A stretch of 64,000 nucleotides of DNA. Source: Rheinheimera sp. EpRS3. Lineage in GTDB: Bacteria; Pseudomonadota; Gammaproteobacteria; Enterobacterales; Alteromonadaceae. Position 1 is the stretch's first letter. Each line of letters begins with the position of its first letter. Where the stretch lies: the NCBI RefSeq assembly GCF_001513785.1, contig NZ_LNQS01000008.1:558001-622000 (forward strand), given 5' to 3'. The notes below the pieces were generated by a model. It did no database searches. It saw nothing but the letters and a program-made list of their open reading frames with translations, and was not told the DNA's origin. This document shows, one piece after another, positions 1 through 7,471 of this stretch. Made by a program: the position numbers and the translations under genes.

Positions 1-1034
1 AGCTGCATTTTATGGCTACGGTAGTGGTGGCAGTTGGTACCTGGATTTCGGCTTTTTGGATTATCGCTGCCAACTCCTGGATGCACACACCGGCAGGCCA
101 CATTATTGTTGATGGCGTATTTCAGGTAGACAGCTGGTGGCAGGTGATTTTTAACCCATCGATGCCATACCGCTTTACTCATATGTTACTGGCAGCCTTT
201 ATTACCGGCACTTTTGTCGTGTTAGCCACCAGCGCCTGGCAACTGCGGCACAGCGAGCATAAAAATATGGCTCGCAAAGGCCTATCAATGACGCTGTGGC
301 TGGCGCTGATTTTAACGCCGCTACAGGCTTATGTCGGCGACTTGCACGGCCTGAATGTAAAAGAGCATCAGCCGGTAAAACTGGCCGCAATGGAAGGTAT
401 TTGGGCCGAACGTGAAGCCGGTGCACCGCTGTTGTTATTCGCTATTCCTGACAGAGCGGCCGAAAAAAACCATTTTGAAATTGGTATTCCCAAACTGGCC
501 AGCCTGATTTTAACCCACGATCCCGACGGTGAGCTGATGGGCTTAAAGGCTGTACCAGCTGATGAGCGGCCTAACGTTGCGGTGGTGTTTTTCTCGTTCC
601 GCGTAATGGTCGGTATTGGCGTGCTGATGATTTTAGTCGCATTTACCGGAGCTTTTTTACGTTGGCGCGGCAGTTTATACCAAAGCCGCTGGTTTTTAAC
701 CGCCTGCAGCTATCTGGCCCCCAGTGGCATTATTGCCGTATTGGCTGGCTGGTATGTGGTAGAGGTTGGCCGCCAGCCCTGGCTGGTATATGGCCTGGTG
801 CGCACCATTGATGTGGTGTCGCCCCTGCCGGCCGAACGAGTGCTGTTTTCACTCACCTTGTTTGTCCTGACATACAGCCTGCTGTTTGGTGTTTACCTGT
901 ACTTTATGCGCAAGCTTATCCGCAAAGGGCCGCCGCCACTGGAAAAACTGTCGCAACAGCTAATTGGTGTAAAAGCGTCAGGCTACGCCGTAGCGTTAGC
1001 CAAAAAAATAAAACCGGAACAGGAGCAACACTAA
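1..1034 (+). CDS. cydA: Cytochrome bd ubiquinol oxidase subunit I (CioA-like), 3' part
   Basis: This is the C-terminal part of the quinol-oxidising, haem-bearing subunit of cytochrome bd oxidase, an inner-membrane terminal oxidase that reduces O2 to water. The reading frame is open to the left edge, so the start and the N-terminal helices lie outside the window; about 343 residues remain. Visible are the Q-loop quinol-site segment (VKEHQPVKLAAMEGIW) and the family signature GRQPW in a segment reading GWYVVEVGRQPW, followed by VYGLVRT. The short Q-loop and this wording resemble the cyanide-insensitive CioA branch more than E. coli CydA; that is a judgement by eye. The stop codon overlaps the start of cydB, which implies translational coupling. 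Confidence 0.93.
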   Translation, partial: LHFMATVVVAVGTWISAFWIIAANSWMHTPAGHIIVDGVFQVDSWWQVIFNPSMPYRFTHMLLAAFITGTFVVLATSAWQLRHSEHKNMARKGLSMTLWLALILTPLQAYVGDLHGLNVKEHQPVKLAAMEGIWAEREAGAPLLLFAIPDRAAEKNHFEIGIPKLASLILTHDPDGELMGLKAVPADERPNVAVVFFSFRVMVGIGVLMILVAFTGAFLRWRGSLYQSRWFLTACSYLAPSGIIAVLAGWYVVEVGRQPWLVYGLVRTIDVVSPLPAERVLFSLTLFVLTYSLLFGVYLYFMRKLIRKGPPPLEKLSQQLIGVKASGYAVALAKKIKPEQEQH

Positions 1035-2077
1035 TGGAACTGCAAATGGGTTTACCGTTGTTTTACTTCCTGCTGCTGGGTTTTGCCATTCTGATGTACG
1101 TGCTGCTGGATGGCTTTGATTTGGGCATTGGCATTTTGTACCCCTGGTTTAACACTGATGCCGAACACGATCATTTAATGCGCTCTATTTCGCATGTCTG
1201 GGATGGCAACGAAACCTGGCTGGTGTTTGGCGGTGTGATCCTGTTTGGCGCTTTTCCGCTGGCGTATGCCAGCATTGCGTCGTTATTGTACCTGCCGATT
1301 ATGCTGATGTTAATTGGCCTGATCTTTCGCGGTGTGGCGTTTGAATACCGCTTTAAATCTCATACCTCTAAAGTATGGTGGAACCGCGCTTTTGCCATAG
1401 GTTCCAGCCTTGCCGCATTTTGTCAGGGCCTGATGCTGGGTGTATTGGTACAGGGTGTCGACGCAGACAGCGTAGCCTCGTCCAGCCTGCAGTGGTTAAC
1501 GCCGTTTAGCCTGTTTACCGGCTTAGCCGTTATGGCCGGCTATGCTTTGCTGGGCTGTACTTACCTGACGATGAAAAGTCGTGGCGATATTCAGCAAAAA
1601 GCAGCGCGCTATGGCCAGCGCTTGCTGCTATTCGTTATGCTGGCGATGTTGTTAGTGAGTTTATTTACGCTGTACCAACAGCCAGAAATCCGCGAGCGCT
1701 GGTTTGGCGGCGCCCACAGCCTGATATTAATGTTACTGCCACTCATGGCAATACTGGCGGCCAGACTGTTATACCGTGATTTAGGCCGCGTACAGCGCCA
1801 GTTTGCTGCTGAAGCCCATATCAGCATCCGCCACGAAAGCCGCCCGTTCTGGCTGGCGGCCAGTTTATTTTTGCTGGCGTTTGCCGGTTTGGTTGCCGGG
1901 TTATTCCCTTATTTACTGCCGCACCAAATCAGCTTTTATGCCGCAGCGGCACCTGACAGCAGCTTAAGCTTTATGCTACCGGGCATACTGATCTTTTTAC
2001 CGCTGATCCTGGCTTATACCTTGTGGGGTTATCATATCTTTCGCGGTAAGGTGGAAGACTACGAGGAGGGTTACTAA
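1034..2077 (+). CDS. cydB: Cytochrome bd ubiquinol oxidase subunit II (CioB-like)
   Basis: This is subunit II of the bd oxidase, the structural partner of CydA in the inner membrane. The 347 residues match the usual family length and consist almost wholly of hydrophobic helices. The N-terminus carries the conserved subunit II features: a DGFDLGIG segment near residue 26 and WDGNETW near residue 56. The start overlaps the last base of cydA, and the stop overlaps the start codon of a tiny membrane-peptide gene at 2077, so the three form one operon. Ordinary in every respect. Confidence 0.95.
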   Translation: MELQMGLPLFYFLLLGFAILMYVLLDGFDLGIGILYPWFNTDAEHDHLMRSISHVWDGNETWLVFGGVILFGAFPLAYASIASLLYLPIMLMLIGLIFRGVAFEYRFKSHTSKVWWNRAFAIGSSLAAFCQGLMLGVLVQGVDADSVASSSLQWLTPFSLFTGLAVMAGYALLGCTYLTMKSRGDIQQKAARYGQRLLLFVMLAMLLVSLFTLYQQPEIRERWFGGAHSLILMLLPLMAILAARLLYRDLGRVQRQFAAEAHISIRHESRPFWLAASLFLLAFAGLVAGLFPYLLPHQISFYAAAAPDSSLSFMLPGILIFLPLILAYTLWGYHIFRGKVEDYEEGY

Positions 2078-2208
2078 TGGTAAAACTATCACTGCCAAAT
2101 GGCCGGCCACTACCTAAAATAGTCTGGTTTATTCTGCTGTATCTGGTGGGTTTAGGTAGCCTGACCTTAGTAGCCCTGTTACTGAAAAGCCTGCTGTCCG
2201 GGCTGTAA
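2077..2208 (+). CDS. 43-residue membrane peptide of the bd oxidase operon (DUF2474/CydX-like)
   Basis: This short gene is easily missed. Its ATG shares a base with the cydB stop (TAATG), and cydB ends in GAGGAGGG, which can serve as its ribosome binding site. The product has a short basic and polar N-terminus (MVKLSLPNGRPLPK) followed by one hydrophobic helix of about 25 residues and ends in LLSGL. Tiny single-helix subunits such as CydX, CydS and the DUF2474 family follow cydB in many genomes and stabilise the oxidase. Position, size and topology fit that role; the choice of DUF2474 over CydX is an inference from the CioAB-like context. Confidence 0.8.
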   Translation: MVKLSLPNGRPLPKIVWFILLYLVGLGSLTLVALLLKSLLSGL

Positions 2209-2222
2209 ACGCCACTGTGTCG

Positions 2223-2264
2223 TGCAAAAATAGTCGTTAATCGCAATTCGCGGCTATTTTTGCA
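2223..2264 (+). terminator. Inverted repeat after the bd oxidase operon, probable terminator
   Basis: A perfect 11-bp inverted repeat (TGCAAAAATAG and CTATTTTTGCA) is separated by 20 bases and starts 15 bases after the stop of the small peptide gene. The 3' arm supplies a run of five T. The stem is AT-rich and the loop long, so this is a weaker candidate than the hairpin at 3325. Confidence 0.45.
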
Positions 2265-2351
2265 GCGCCCCCTTGCGCCAGGTGTAACAAGCGCTCATTA
2301 TCAAATGGCATCGTGTTACTTTAAAACGATGTCTTAAGTGAATGAGGGTGT

Positions 2352-2669
2352 ATGCGCTGGCTAAGTAGTTTTGCCTTACTGTTGTATCTAAGTTTATTGT
2401 GCACGCCGCAAGCCTTTGCTGTGCATGATCAGCGCTTGTCGCCGCTGGCAGATACGCAGTTTCATGCCCTCACGCCGTCTGTTTCACACCACACGGTAAC
2501 AACAGAACAAGACAGCACAGACGAACCCCAACCGGTGTTGCCGGTGTCTGCCGGTGCTGCCACTTTAGCTTTTTTCAGCACAGTTTATGCTGTGCGCAGT
2601 GTATTTAACAAAGCACCGTTCTTAGTTTCACTACAGGCCCGCGCCCCGCCCGTTTTTTCCTCACATTAA
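2352..2669 (+). CDS. Small secreted or membrane protein of unknown function
   Basis: This 105-residue product is not recognised. It has a Sec signal peptide (hydrophobic stretch to about residue 22, with a likely cleavage after AFA), then a polar region rich in His, Thr and Ser, and a second hydrophobic stretch around residues 68-82 (AGAATLAFFSTVYAV). The C-terminus reads QARAPPVFS, a proline-rich ending seen on other small envelope proteins of this group. GAGGG precedes the ATG at a suitable distance. It lies 85 bases upstream of the CBS protein on the same strand and may be co-transcribed with it. Confidence 0.65.
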   Translation: MRWLSSFALLLYLSLLCTPQAFAVHDQRLSPLADTQFHALTPSVSHHTVTTEQDSTDEPQPVLPVSAGAATLAFFSTVYAVRSVFNKAPFLVSLQARAPPVFSSH

Positions 2670-2754
2670 GTTTCAGCCAGAACAGCGCTGCTGTTCACAC
2701 TTAAATTATTTTTTAGCTGGTATGGCCTCTGCGTGCCGGCATGTGAGGAACACC

Positions 2755-3315
2755 ATGAAAACATTAGCATTATATTCTGTTGAAGCCATTGATCATTTAG
2801 TACAACCCACTGATTTCGATGGTATGACGTTAAACTCACCAGCCCTGACGGTGGTAACCGATTTTAAACACAGCCAGCCTAATATTGTGGCGGCATCGAC
2901 CACAGCACGTGATGCGCTGGACATGATGCAACAAGAGCAAACCAAACTTAAGCTGGTAGTAGACCACGACGCCGAATTAGTAGGGTTATTGCACCTTGAC
3001 CAGTTGTCAGATCAGTCGATTATGCGCCGCATTGCCTTTGGTGACAGCCGCGATGACATCACAGTAGCTGACTTAATGCGCCCGCGTGAACGTATTAAAG
3101 CACTGGCGTATCAGCAATTGCAGCACTGCAGCATTGCCGATGTGGTTAATACCCTGCAATCAAGTGGTGAACAACACTGTGTGGTAGTTGACCGTGAATC
3201 ACACCAAATCCGTGGTGTAATAAGCGCGCAGGATATTGCCCGGCGCTTACGCATGCAGCTGCATATTCAGCAAGCGCCCACTTTTTTGCATATCTTCGAC
3301 AGCTTATCAGCCTGA
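2755..3315 (+). CDS. CBS-domain protein
   Basis: The product has 186 residues and two tandem CBS motifs, roughly residues 40-95 (ending LVGLLHLDQLSD) and 105-165 (ending IRGVISAQDIARRL). CBS pairs form one Bateman module that binds adenine nucleotides and regulates a partner; here no catalytic domain is attached, so it is probably a free-standing sensor or regulatory protein. The frame is open from 2722, but the ATG at 2755 is preferred because GTGAGGAA lies just before it and the upstream residues look non-native. A strong terminator follows at once. The partner is unknown. Confidence 0.82.
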   Translation: MKTLALYSVEAIDHLVQPTDFDGMTLNSPALTVVTDFKHSQPNIVAASTTARDALDMMQQEQTKLKLVVDHDAELVGLLHLDQLSDQSIMRRIAFGDSRDDITVADLMRPRERIKALAYQQLQHCSIADVVNTLQSSGEQHCVVVDRESHQIRGVISAQDIARRLRMQLHIQQAPTFLHIFDSLSA

Positions 3316-3324
3316 AGCTAAAAC

Positions 3325-3352
3325 GGCTGGCCTTAGCGCCAGCCTTTTTCTT
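3325..3352 (+). terminator. Rho-independent terminator after the CBS gene
   Basis: A perfect 7-bp GC-rich stem (GGCTGGC and GCCAGCC) with a 6-base loop is followed directly by TTTTTCTTT. It begins nine bases after the CBS gene stop codon. Confidence 0.9.
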
Positions 3353-3434
3353 TGCCGTATTACCACAGCATATTAGCTATGCCGCTTAAAACCCGCGCTT
3401 TGCCGCTGTGGGGTTTGTACTTCTGTCTGGATCG

Positions 3435-3474
3435 GGTTAGGTTTAAACAAAAATAAACTTAAATAAACCTATCC
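3435..3474. repeat. Imperfect inverted repeat upstream of the S9 peptidase gene
   Basis: GGTTAGGTTTA at 3435-3445 and TAAACCTATCC at 3464-3474 pair at 10 of 11 positions around an AT-only spacer. The right arm ends 9 bases before the ATG of the S9 peptidase and overlaps its CGGGAG ribosome binding site. It could be an operator or a leader hairpin that hides the ribosome binding site; no function is shown. Confidence 0.35.
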
Positions 3475-3483
3475 GGGAGCATT

Positions 3484-5583
3484 ATGCGTACATTTACCCG
3501 CTCAGCATTGCTGATTAGCACCAGCTTATTACTGAGCAGCCCTGCCTTACTGGCTGAAGAGCCTGTTGCCAGCTCTGGCGCGAACAGTGCAAACACCACT
3601 GCCAGCAGCCGTTATTTTGAAGCCGAAGATATTTTTGCACTGGAGTATGCCGCCGATGTGCAAATATCGCCTGATGGCAGCAAGATTGTCTATGTGCGCG
3701 CCAGTAACGACATTATGACCGACAGCACCCGCAACAGCCTGTGGTTGCTGGATGTAAAAACCGGCCAGCAGTTGCCGCTGTTTGCCGACCAGTTTAATTA
3801 CAGCCAGCCGCGCTGGTCTGCGGATGGCAAACAACTGGCATTTATTTCTGATATCAGCGGCTCACGGCAAATTCACCTGCACTGGCTGGCAGAAAATAAA
3901 ACCGCCCAGTTGTCTAAATTACGGCAAAGCCCGTCTAATCTGGTTTGGTCACCGGATGGCAAACAGCTGGCTTTTACCATGAATGTAGACGCCAGCGAGG
4001 CCGCTGTTAAACAAAGCGTAAAACGGGTAAAAAAACCTAACGGTGCCAAATGGTCTGAACCTGCGATAGTGTTGGACAGGGTGCGTTATCAGGCCGATGG
4101 CCAGGGCTTTTTAAAGCCACAGTTCCGGCAGATATTTATATTACCGGCCAGCGGCGGTATTGAGCGCCAGCTAACTCAGGGCGACTTTAATTACGGCAGC
4201 GATTTAAGCTTTACGCCGGATAGCAAAGCGCTGGTATTTTCTGCCAACCTCGACCCGGAGTGGGAATACCAGCCACGTGACAGCAATTTATACCAGTTGG
4301 ATTTAGCCACCGAACAGTTAACTGCCCTGACTACCATGCCCGGCAATGAATCGTCGCCGGTGTTTTCACCCGACGGTAAACAGCTGGCGTTTTTATGGCA
4401 AAACAATGCGCTGGTGCCTTACAGCAACAGCAAGCTGAAAATTCTAAACCTGAACTCGAACAAAATCAGCGATATTGCCGCAGACTTTGATCGCAGCGTT
4501 GAACAACCAAACTGGCTGAACAATTCCAGCTTTGTGGTGCAATACGATGATCGTGGTCAGCGCAAGCTGGCCACCCTGAACAGTAGTGGTAAAATTACTG
4601 ATCTCACTGCCAGTTTAGGTGGAGTATCACAGCCGCAGCCTTATTTAAGTGGTTCATACTCGGTGGCCAATAATGGTGCCATCGCATATACCCACGGCAC
4701 CAGCCAGCGGCCAAGTGAGGTTGCCGTACTACAAAAAGGTAAAACTACCGTACTTACTACACTAAACGAAGATTTGCTCGGCCATAAAAAGCTGGCACAG
4801 GTACATGAAATTACTTATAAATCGTCTTTTGATGGTGAAGAAATACAAGGCTGGTATATGACACCGCCAGATTTCGACCCGGCGAAAAAATACCCGCTGC
4901 TGCTTGAAATTCACGGCGGCCCGCACTTAGCCTATGGCGCCCAATGGAGCGCAGAAATGCAGCGTTATGCCAAAGAAGGTTATGTGGTGTTTTATGACAA
5001 CCACCGCGGTAGCTCATCTTACGGCGAGCGTTTTGCCATGTTGCTGCACAATAAATACAGCTCACCGGAAGACTATGCCGACCACGACAGCGGCGTAAAT
5101 GCGATGCTGGCACTGGGCTTTATTGATGAAAACAACCTGTTTATCGGCGGCGGCTCGGCCGGTGGTATTGCTACCGCTTATGCCATAGGCCTGACCGACC
5201 GTTACAAAGCCGCCGCAGTGGTAAAACCGATTATTAACTGGTTGAGTAAAGTACTGACCGGTGATAGCTACACTTATCAGACCTTCCACCAGTTCCCCGG
5301 CGTGCCGTGGGAAAATGTCGAGCACTACTGGCAGCGCTCGCCGCTTAGCCTGGTGGGCAATGTAAAAACCCCGACAATTCTGATCACCGGTGAAGCAGAC
5401 CGGCGCACACCTATTTCAGAATCTGAACAGTTTTATCAGGCGCTGAAACTGCGCCGGGTTGATACCACGTTGGTGCGGGTACCGGGTTCACCACACGGTA
5501 TTTCTAACCGCCCCAGCCGGATGATTGAAAAAGTCGAATATATGCTGGCCTGGTTTGAAAAATACCGCACGCCGTCAAATTAA
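3484..5583 (+). CDS. Secreted S9 family prolyl-oligopeptidase-like peptidase
   Basis: The gene encodes a 699-residue serine peptidase of the S9 family (acylaminoacyl-peptidase/dipeptidyl-peptidase type) that cleaves oligopeptides, probably in the periplasm or outside the cell. A signal peptide covers about residues 1-24. Residues 40-430 form a beta-propeller built of TolB/PD40-type repeats (several SPDGKQLAF-like blades). The alpha/beta-hydrolase domain follows, with nucleophile Ser558 in GGGSAGG, Asp639 in GEADRRTP and His671 in GSPHG, so the triad is complete. It is a single-gene unit, with CGGGAG before the start. Confidence 0.93.
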   Translation: MRTFTRSALLISTSLLLSSPALLAEEPVASSGANSANTTASSRYFEAEDIFALEYAADVQISPDGSKIVYVRASNDIMTDSTRNSLWLLDVKTGQQLPLFADQFNYSQPRWSADGKQLAFISDISGSRQIHLHWLAENKTAQLSKLRQSPSNLVWSPDGKQLAFTMNVDASEAAVKQSVKRVKKPNGAKWSEPAIVLDRVRYQADGQGFLKPQFRQIFILPASGGIERQLTQGDFNYGSDLSFTPDSKALVFSANLDPEWEYQPRDSNLYQLDLATEQLTALTTMPGNESSPVFSPDGKQLAFLWQNNALVPYSNSKLKILNLNSNKISDIAADFDRSVEQPNWLNNSSFVVQYDDRGQRKLATLNSSGKITDLTASLGGVSQPQPYLSGSYSVANNGAIAYTHGTSQRPSEVAVLQKGKTTVLTTLNEDLLGHKKLAQVHEITYKSSFDGEEIQGWYMTPPDFDPAKKYPLLLEIHGGPHLAYGAQWSAEMQRYAKEGYVVFYDNHRGSSSYGERFAMLLHNKYSSPEDYADHDSGVNAMLALGFIDENNLFIGGGSAGGIATAYAIGLTDRYKAAAVVKPIINWLSKVLTGDSYTYQTFHQFPGVPWENVEHYWQRSPLSLVGNVKTPTILITGEADRRTPISESEQFYQALKLRRVDTTLVRVPGSPHGISNRPSRMIEKVEYMLAWFEKYRTPSN

Positions 5584-5795
5584 CTGACCGGCTGAAGCAA
5601 ATAAGCTTAGCAGAACCGGCTTGCCCTAAACTAACCGTTGCAGGCCAGGATGGCCGAATCGAGCCCCCAGGGATGGGTTTACGGCGTGTTAGTGTGGGCA
5701 ACCGGTTCAGGCTCAAACCTCAAAGTGCTTTTATATTGTGAATTTGCGGCCTGCATGCTAGTTTGCGGCCAGTTGTATTTGCCGGAGTGTCTGTG

Positions 5796-6257
5796 ATGGT
5801 GGCCAAGCTTATTATTTTTAGTATCCGCTCGCTTATTTCCCTGCTGCTGGGCGTGGCGCATGTATATTTTGTTATTTTGTGCTTTGGTTTTATCGCCACT
5901 ATAAACCCGGTGCAACTGTGGATCATGGATTCCAATACCTTACGCGGCTCAGCACTGCTATGGCTTTCCATTATGGATTTAGCGCTACACCTGTTGCTGG
6001 CTATTCCGGTTACCGTCGCCCTGTTGTATCTGCAAACCCAGCTACGCCGTTACCATTTGTGCCTGGTTGCCATGCCAATACTTGGCTTTGGTTTATATAG
6101 TATGTGGCAGCTGTTTAGCCAGCGGCACGAGCTTAGCCTGACCTACCTCAGCTACATCAACACCCTGCTGCCGGCTTTTGCTTTACTGCTGATTGGCTTT
6201 TTGGCATTAAAACACTTTAGCCATATCAAACCTGCAGCTGCATCCGTGCGGCTGTAA
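5796..6257 (+). CDS. Small four-helix membrane protein of unknown function
   Basis: The product (153 residues from this ATG) is not recognised. It has four hydrophobic segments, near residues 5-30, 45-70, 80-97 and 120-140, with a basic loop (LQTQLRRYH) between the second and third, so it is an inner-membrane protein. The frame is open from a TTG at 5763, but the ATG at 5796 has GGAG eight bases upstream and is preferred. It faces the DUF4862 gene tail to tail with 35 bases between. Confidence 0.6.
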   Translation: MVAKLIIFSIRSLISLLLGVAHVYFVILCFGFIATINPVQLWIMDSNTLRGSALLWLSIMDLALHLLLAIPVTVALLYLQTQLRRYHLCLVAMPILGFGLYSMWQLFSQRHELSLTYLSYINTLLPAFALLLIGFLALKHFSHIKPAAASVRL

Positions 6258-6292
6258 TGTTTGCTGTTTTAACATGTTAACGCGATAACAGA

Positions 6293-7267
6293 TTAACGCG
6301 GTAAAAAGTAACGGTCTAATATCGCCAGAGTATCGCGGACATACCCCATGCGCTGGCCAATATCGGCGCTATGTGGCCGGATACCAATTTTTGCCCCCAG
6401 CACCGGCAAGCCTGCCGCATCATTACATGCCGCCAAACAATTGTGCATCGCCTGCTCTGTCATCCAGCTACCGGGTTCACCATTTACGACCAGCTCGCTG
6501 TTGCGCGGCGGTTGATGGCTATCGCGCCAGGCGCCGTATTCGCTATCCTGATCCGATACCCCGGAGAACATCAGCCCGCTTAGCACACCTGCTGCCTGTG
6601 CGGCCTGAATATGCTCAACAGCACCTGCAACCCGGCGGGTTTCAAATACCGAGCGGCCCCAGTTAATGACCATACCCAATTGCTGCTCTTTGCTTAAAGC
6701 GGCATTTAACTGCGTGATAACGTCCAGCTCATCACTTAGTGCTAAAAAGCCTTTCGACGGTGTCTGGCTGTCAACATAAGCATCGCAATGCTCAATCACA
6801 ATACGGACACCATGCCAGTTCCAGCTAAGCATAGTTTGCAACGATGCCAGCAGCGACGCTTTGGAAGACGCCGCCTTATGCCGTGCCGGTGCGGTTTGAA
6901 TTTGAATTGCAGTTACCGCCTGGCGCCCCAAATGCGTGTTTAATTTGCCAATCGCTGCACAGGCTTGTTTTATAAATGCCAGCGCTGCCTGGCGCCCGGC
7001 TTCATCATCAGAGGCAATACCAAACATTGGGTTTTGCCCCAGTGCATTCATAATGCCGGGAATACAGGTAAACACGTAATTCCACTGCGGCGCGATATTG
7101 GCCAGAAACCAGTTGTCATCGTGCTGATGTAAAACACCCCAAAACGGATGCTCCAGGCCTTTTATATTCGGCAGCGCTTTTAACTCGTTGTAATAAGCAG
7201 TTTCCAGTATTGGATCCCAGCCACTATGGTTGGGCGAAGCGGCATAAGCGCCCAGATAATATTGCAC
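6293..7267 (-). CDS. DUF4862 family protein, putative TIM-barrel
   Basis: This 324-residue cytoplasmic protein matches the pattern I associate with DUF4862: an opening YLGAYAASP, an early ...KGLEHPFWG segment, later HGVRIVIEHCDAY and INWGRSVFE, and a closing IGIRPHSADIGQR. The spacing of beta-strand ends carrying Glu, His, Asp and Asn is what one expects of a xylose-isomerase-like TIM barrel. The catalytic role is unknown. The start is GTG with AAGGAAA eight bases upstream. It stands alone between a convergent gene and the S8 terminator. Confidence 0.72.
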   Translation of the reverse strand: MQYYLGAYAASPNHSGWDPILETAYYNELKALPNIKGLEHPFWGVLHQHDDNWFLANIAPQWNYVFTCIPGIMNALGQNPMFGIASDDEAGRQAALAFIKQACAAIGKLNTHLGRQAVTAIQIQTAPARHKAASSKASLLASLQTMLSWNWHGVRIVIEHCDAYVDSQTPSKGFLALSDELDVITQLNAALSKEQQLGMVINWGRSVFETRRVAGAVEHIQAAQAAGVLSGLMFSGVSDQDSEYGAWRDSHQPPRNSELVVNGEPGSWMTEQAMHNCLAACNDAAGLPVLGAKIGIRPHSADIGQRMGYVRDTLAILDRYFLPR

Positions 7268-7401
7268 AATAAATTTCCTTAACTGATGCGAGAACTGACA
7301 AAATGCAGGCCGGATAAAACGCCAAGATTACCATGTTGCCAGCGTTTTGCCTGCCAAGACTGCAGTATTTGTTACCCGGTGACAATTCCGGCCGGCTAAA
7401 T

Positions 7402-7430
7402 AATAACGGCCAGCTTAGCTGGCCGTTATT
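7402..7430 (-). terminator. Terminator of the S8 protease genes
   Basis: A perfect 13-bp inverted repeat (AATAACGGCCAGC and GCTGGCCGTTATT) has a 3-base loop and lies 42 bases beyond the stop of the active S8 protease. On the minus strand the stem is followed by a T-rich tract (TTATTATTT); it could also work on the plus strand (TTATTTT). Confidence 0.8.
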
Positions 7431-7471
7431 TTAAAGGGCGCATCTTAGAGGCTGAATGGCAAACCCTGTAG

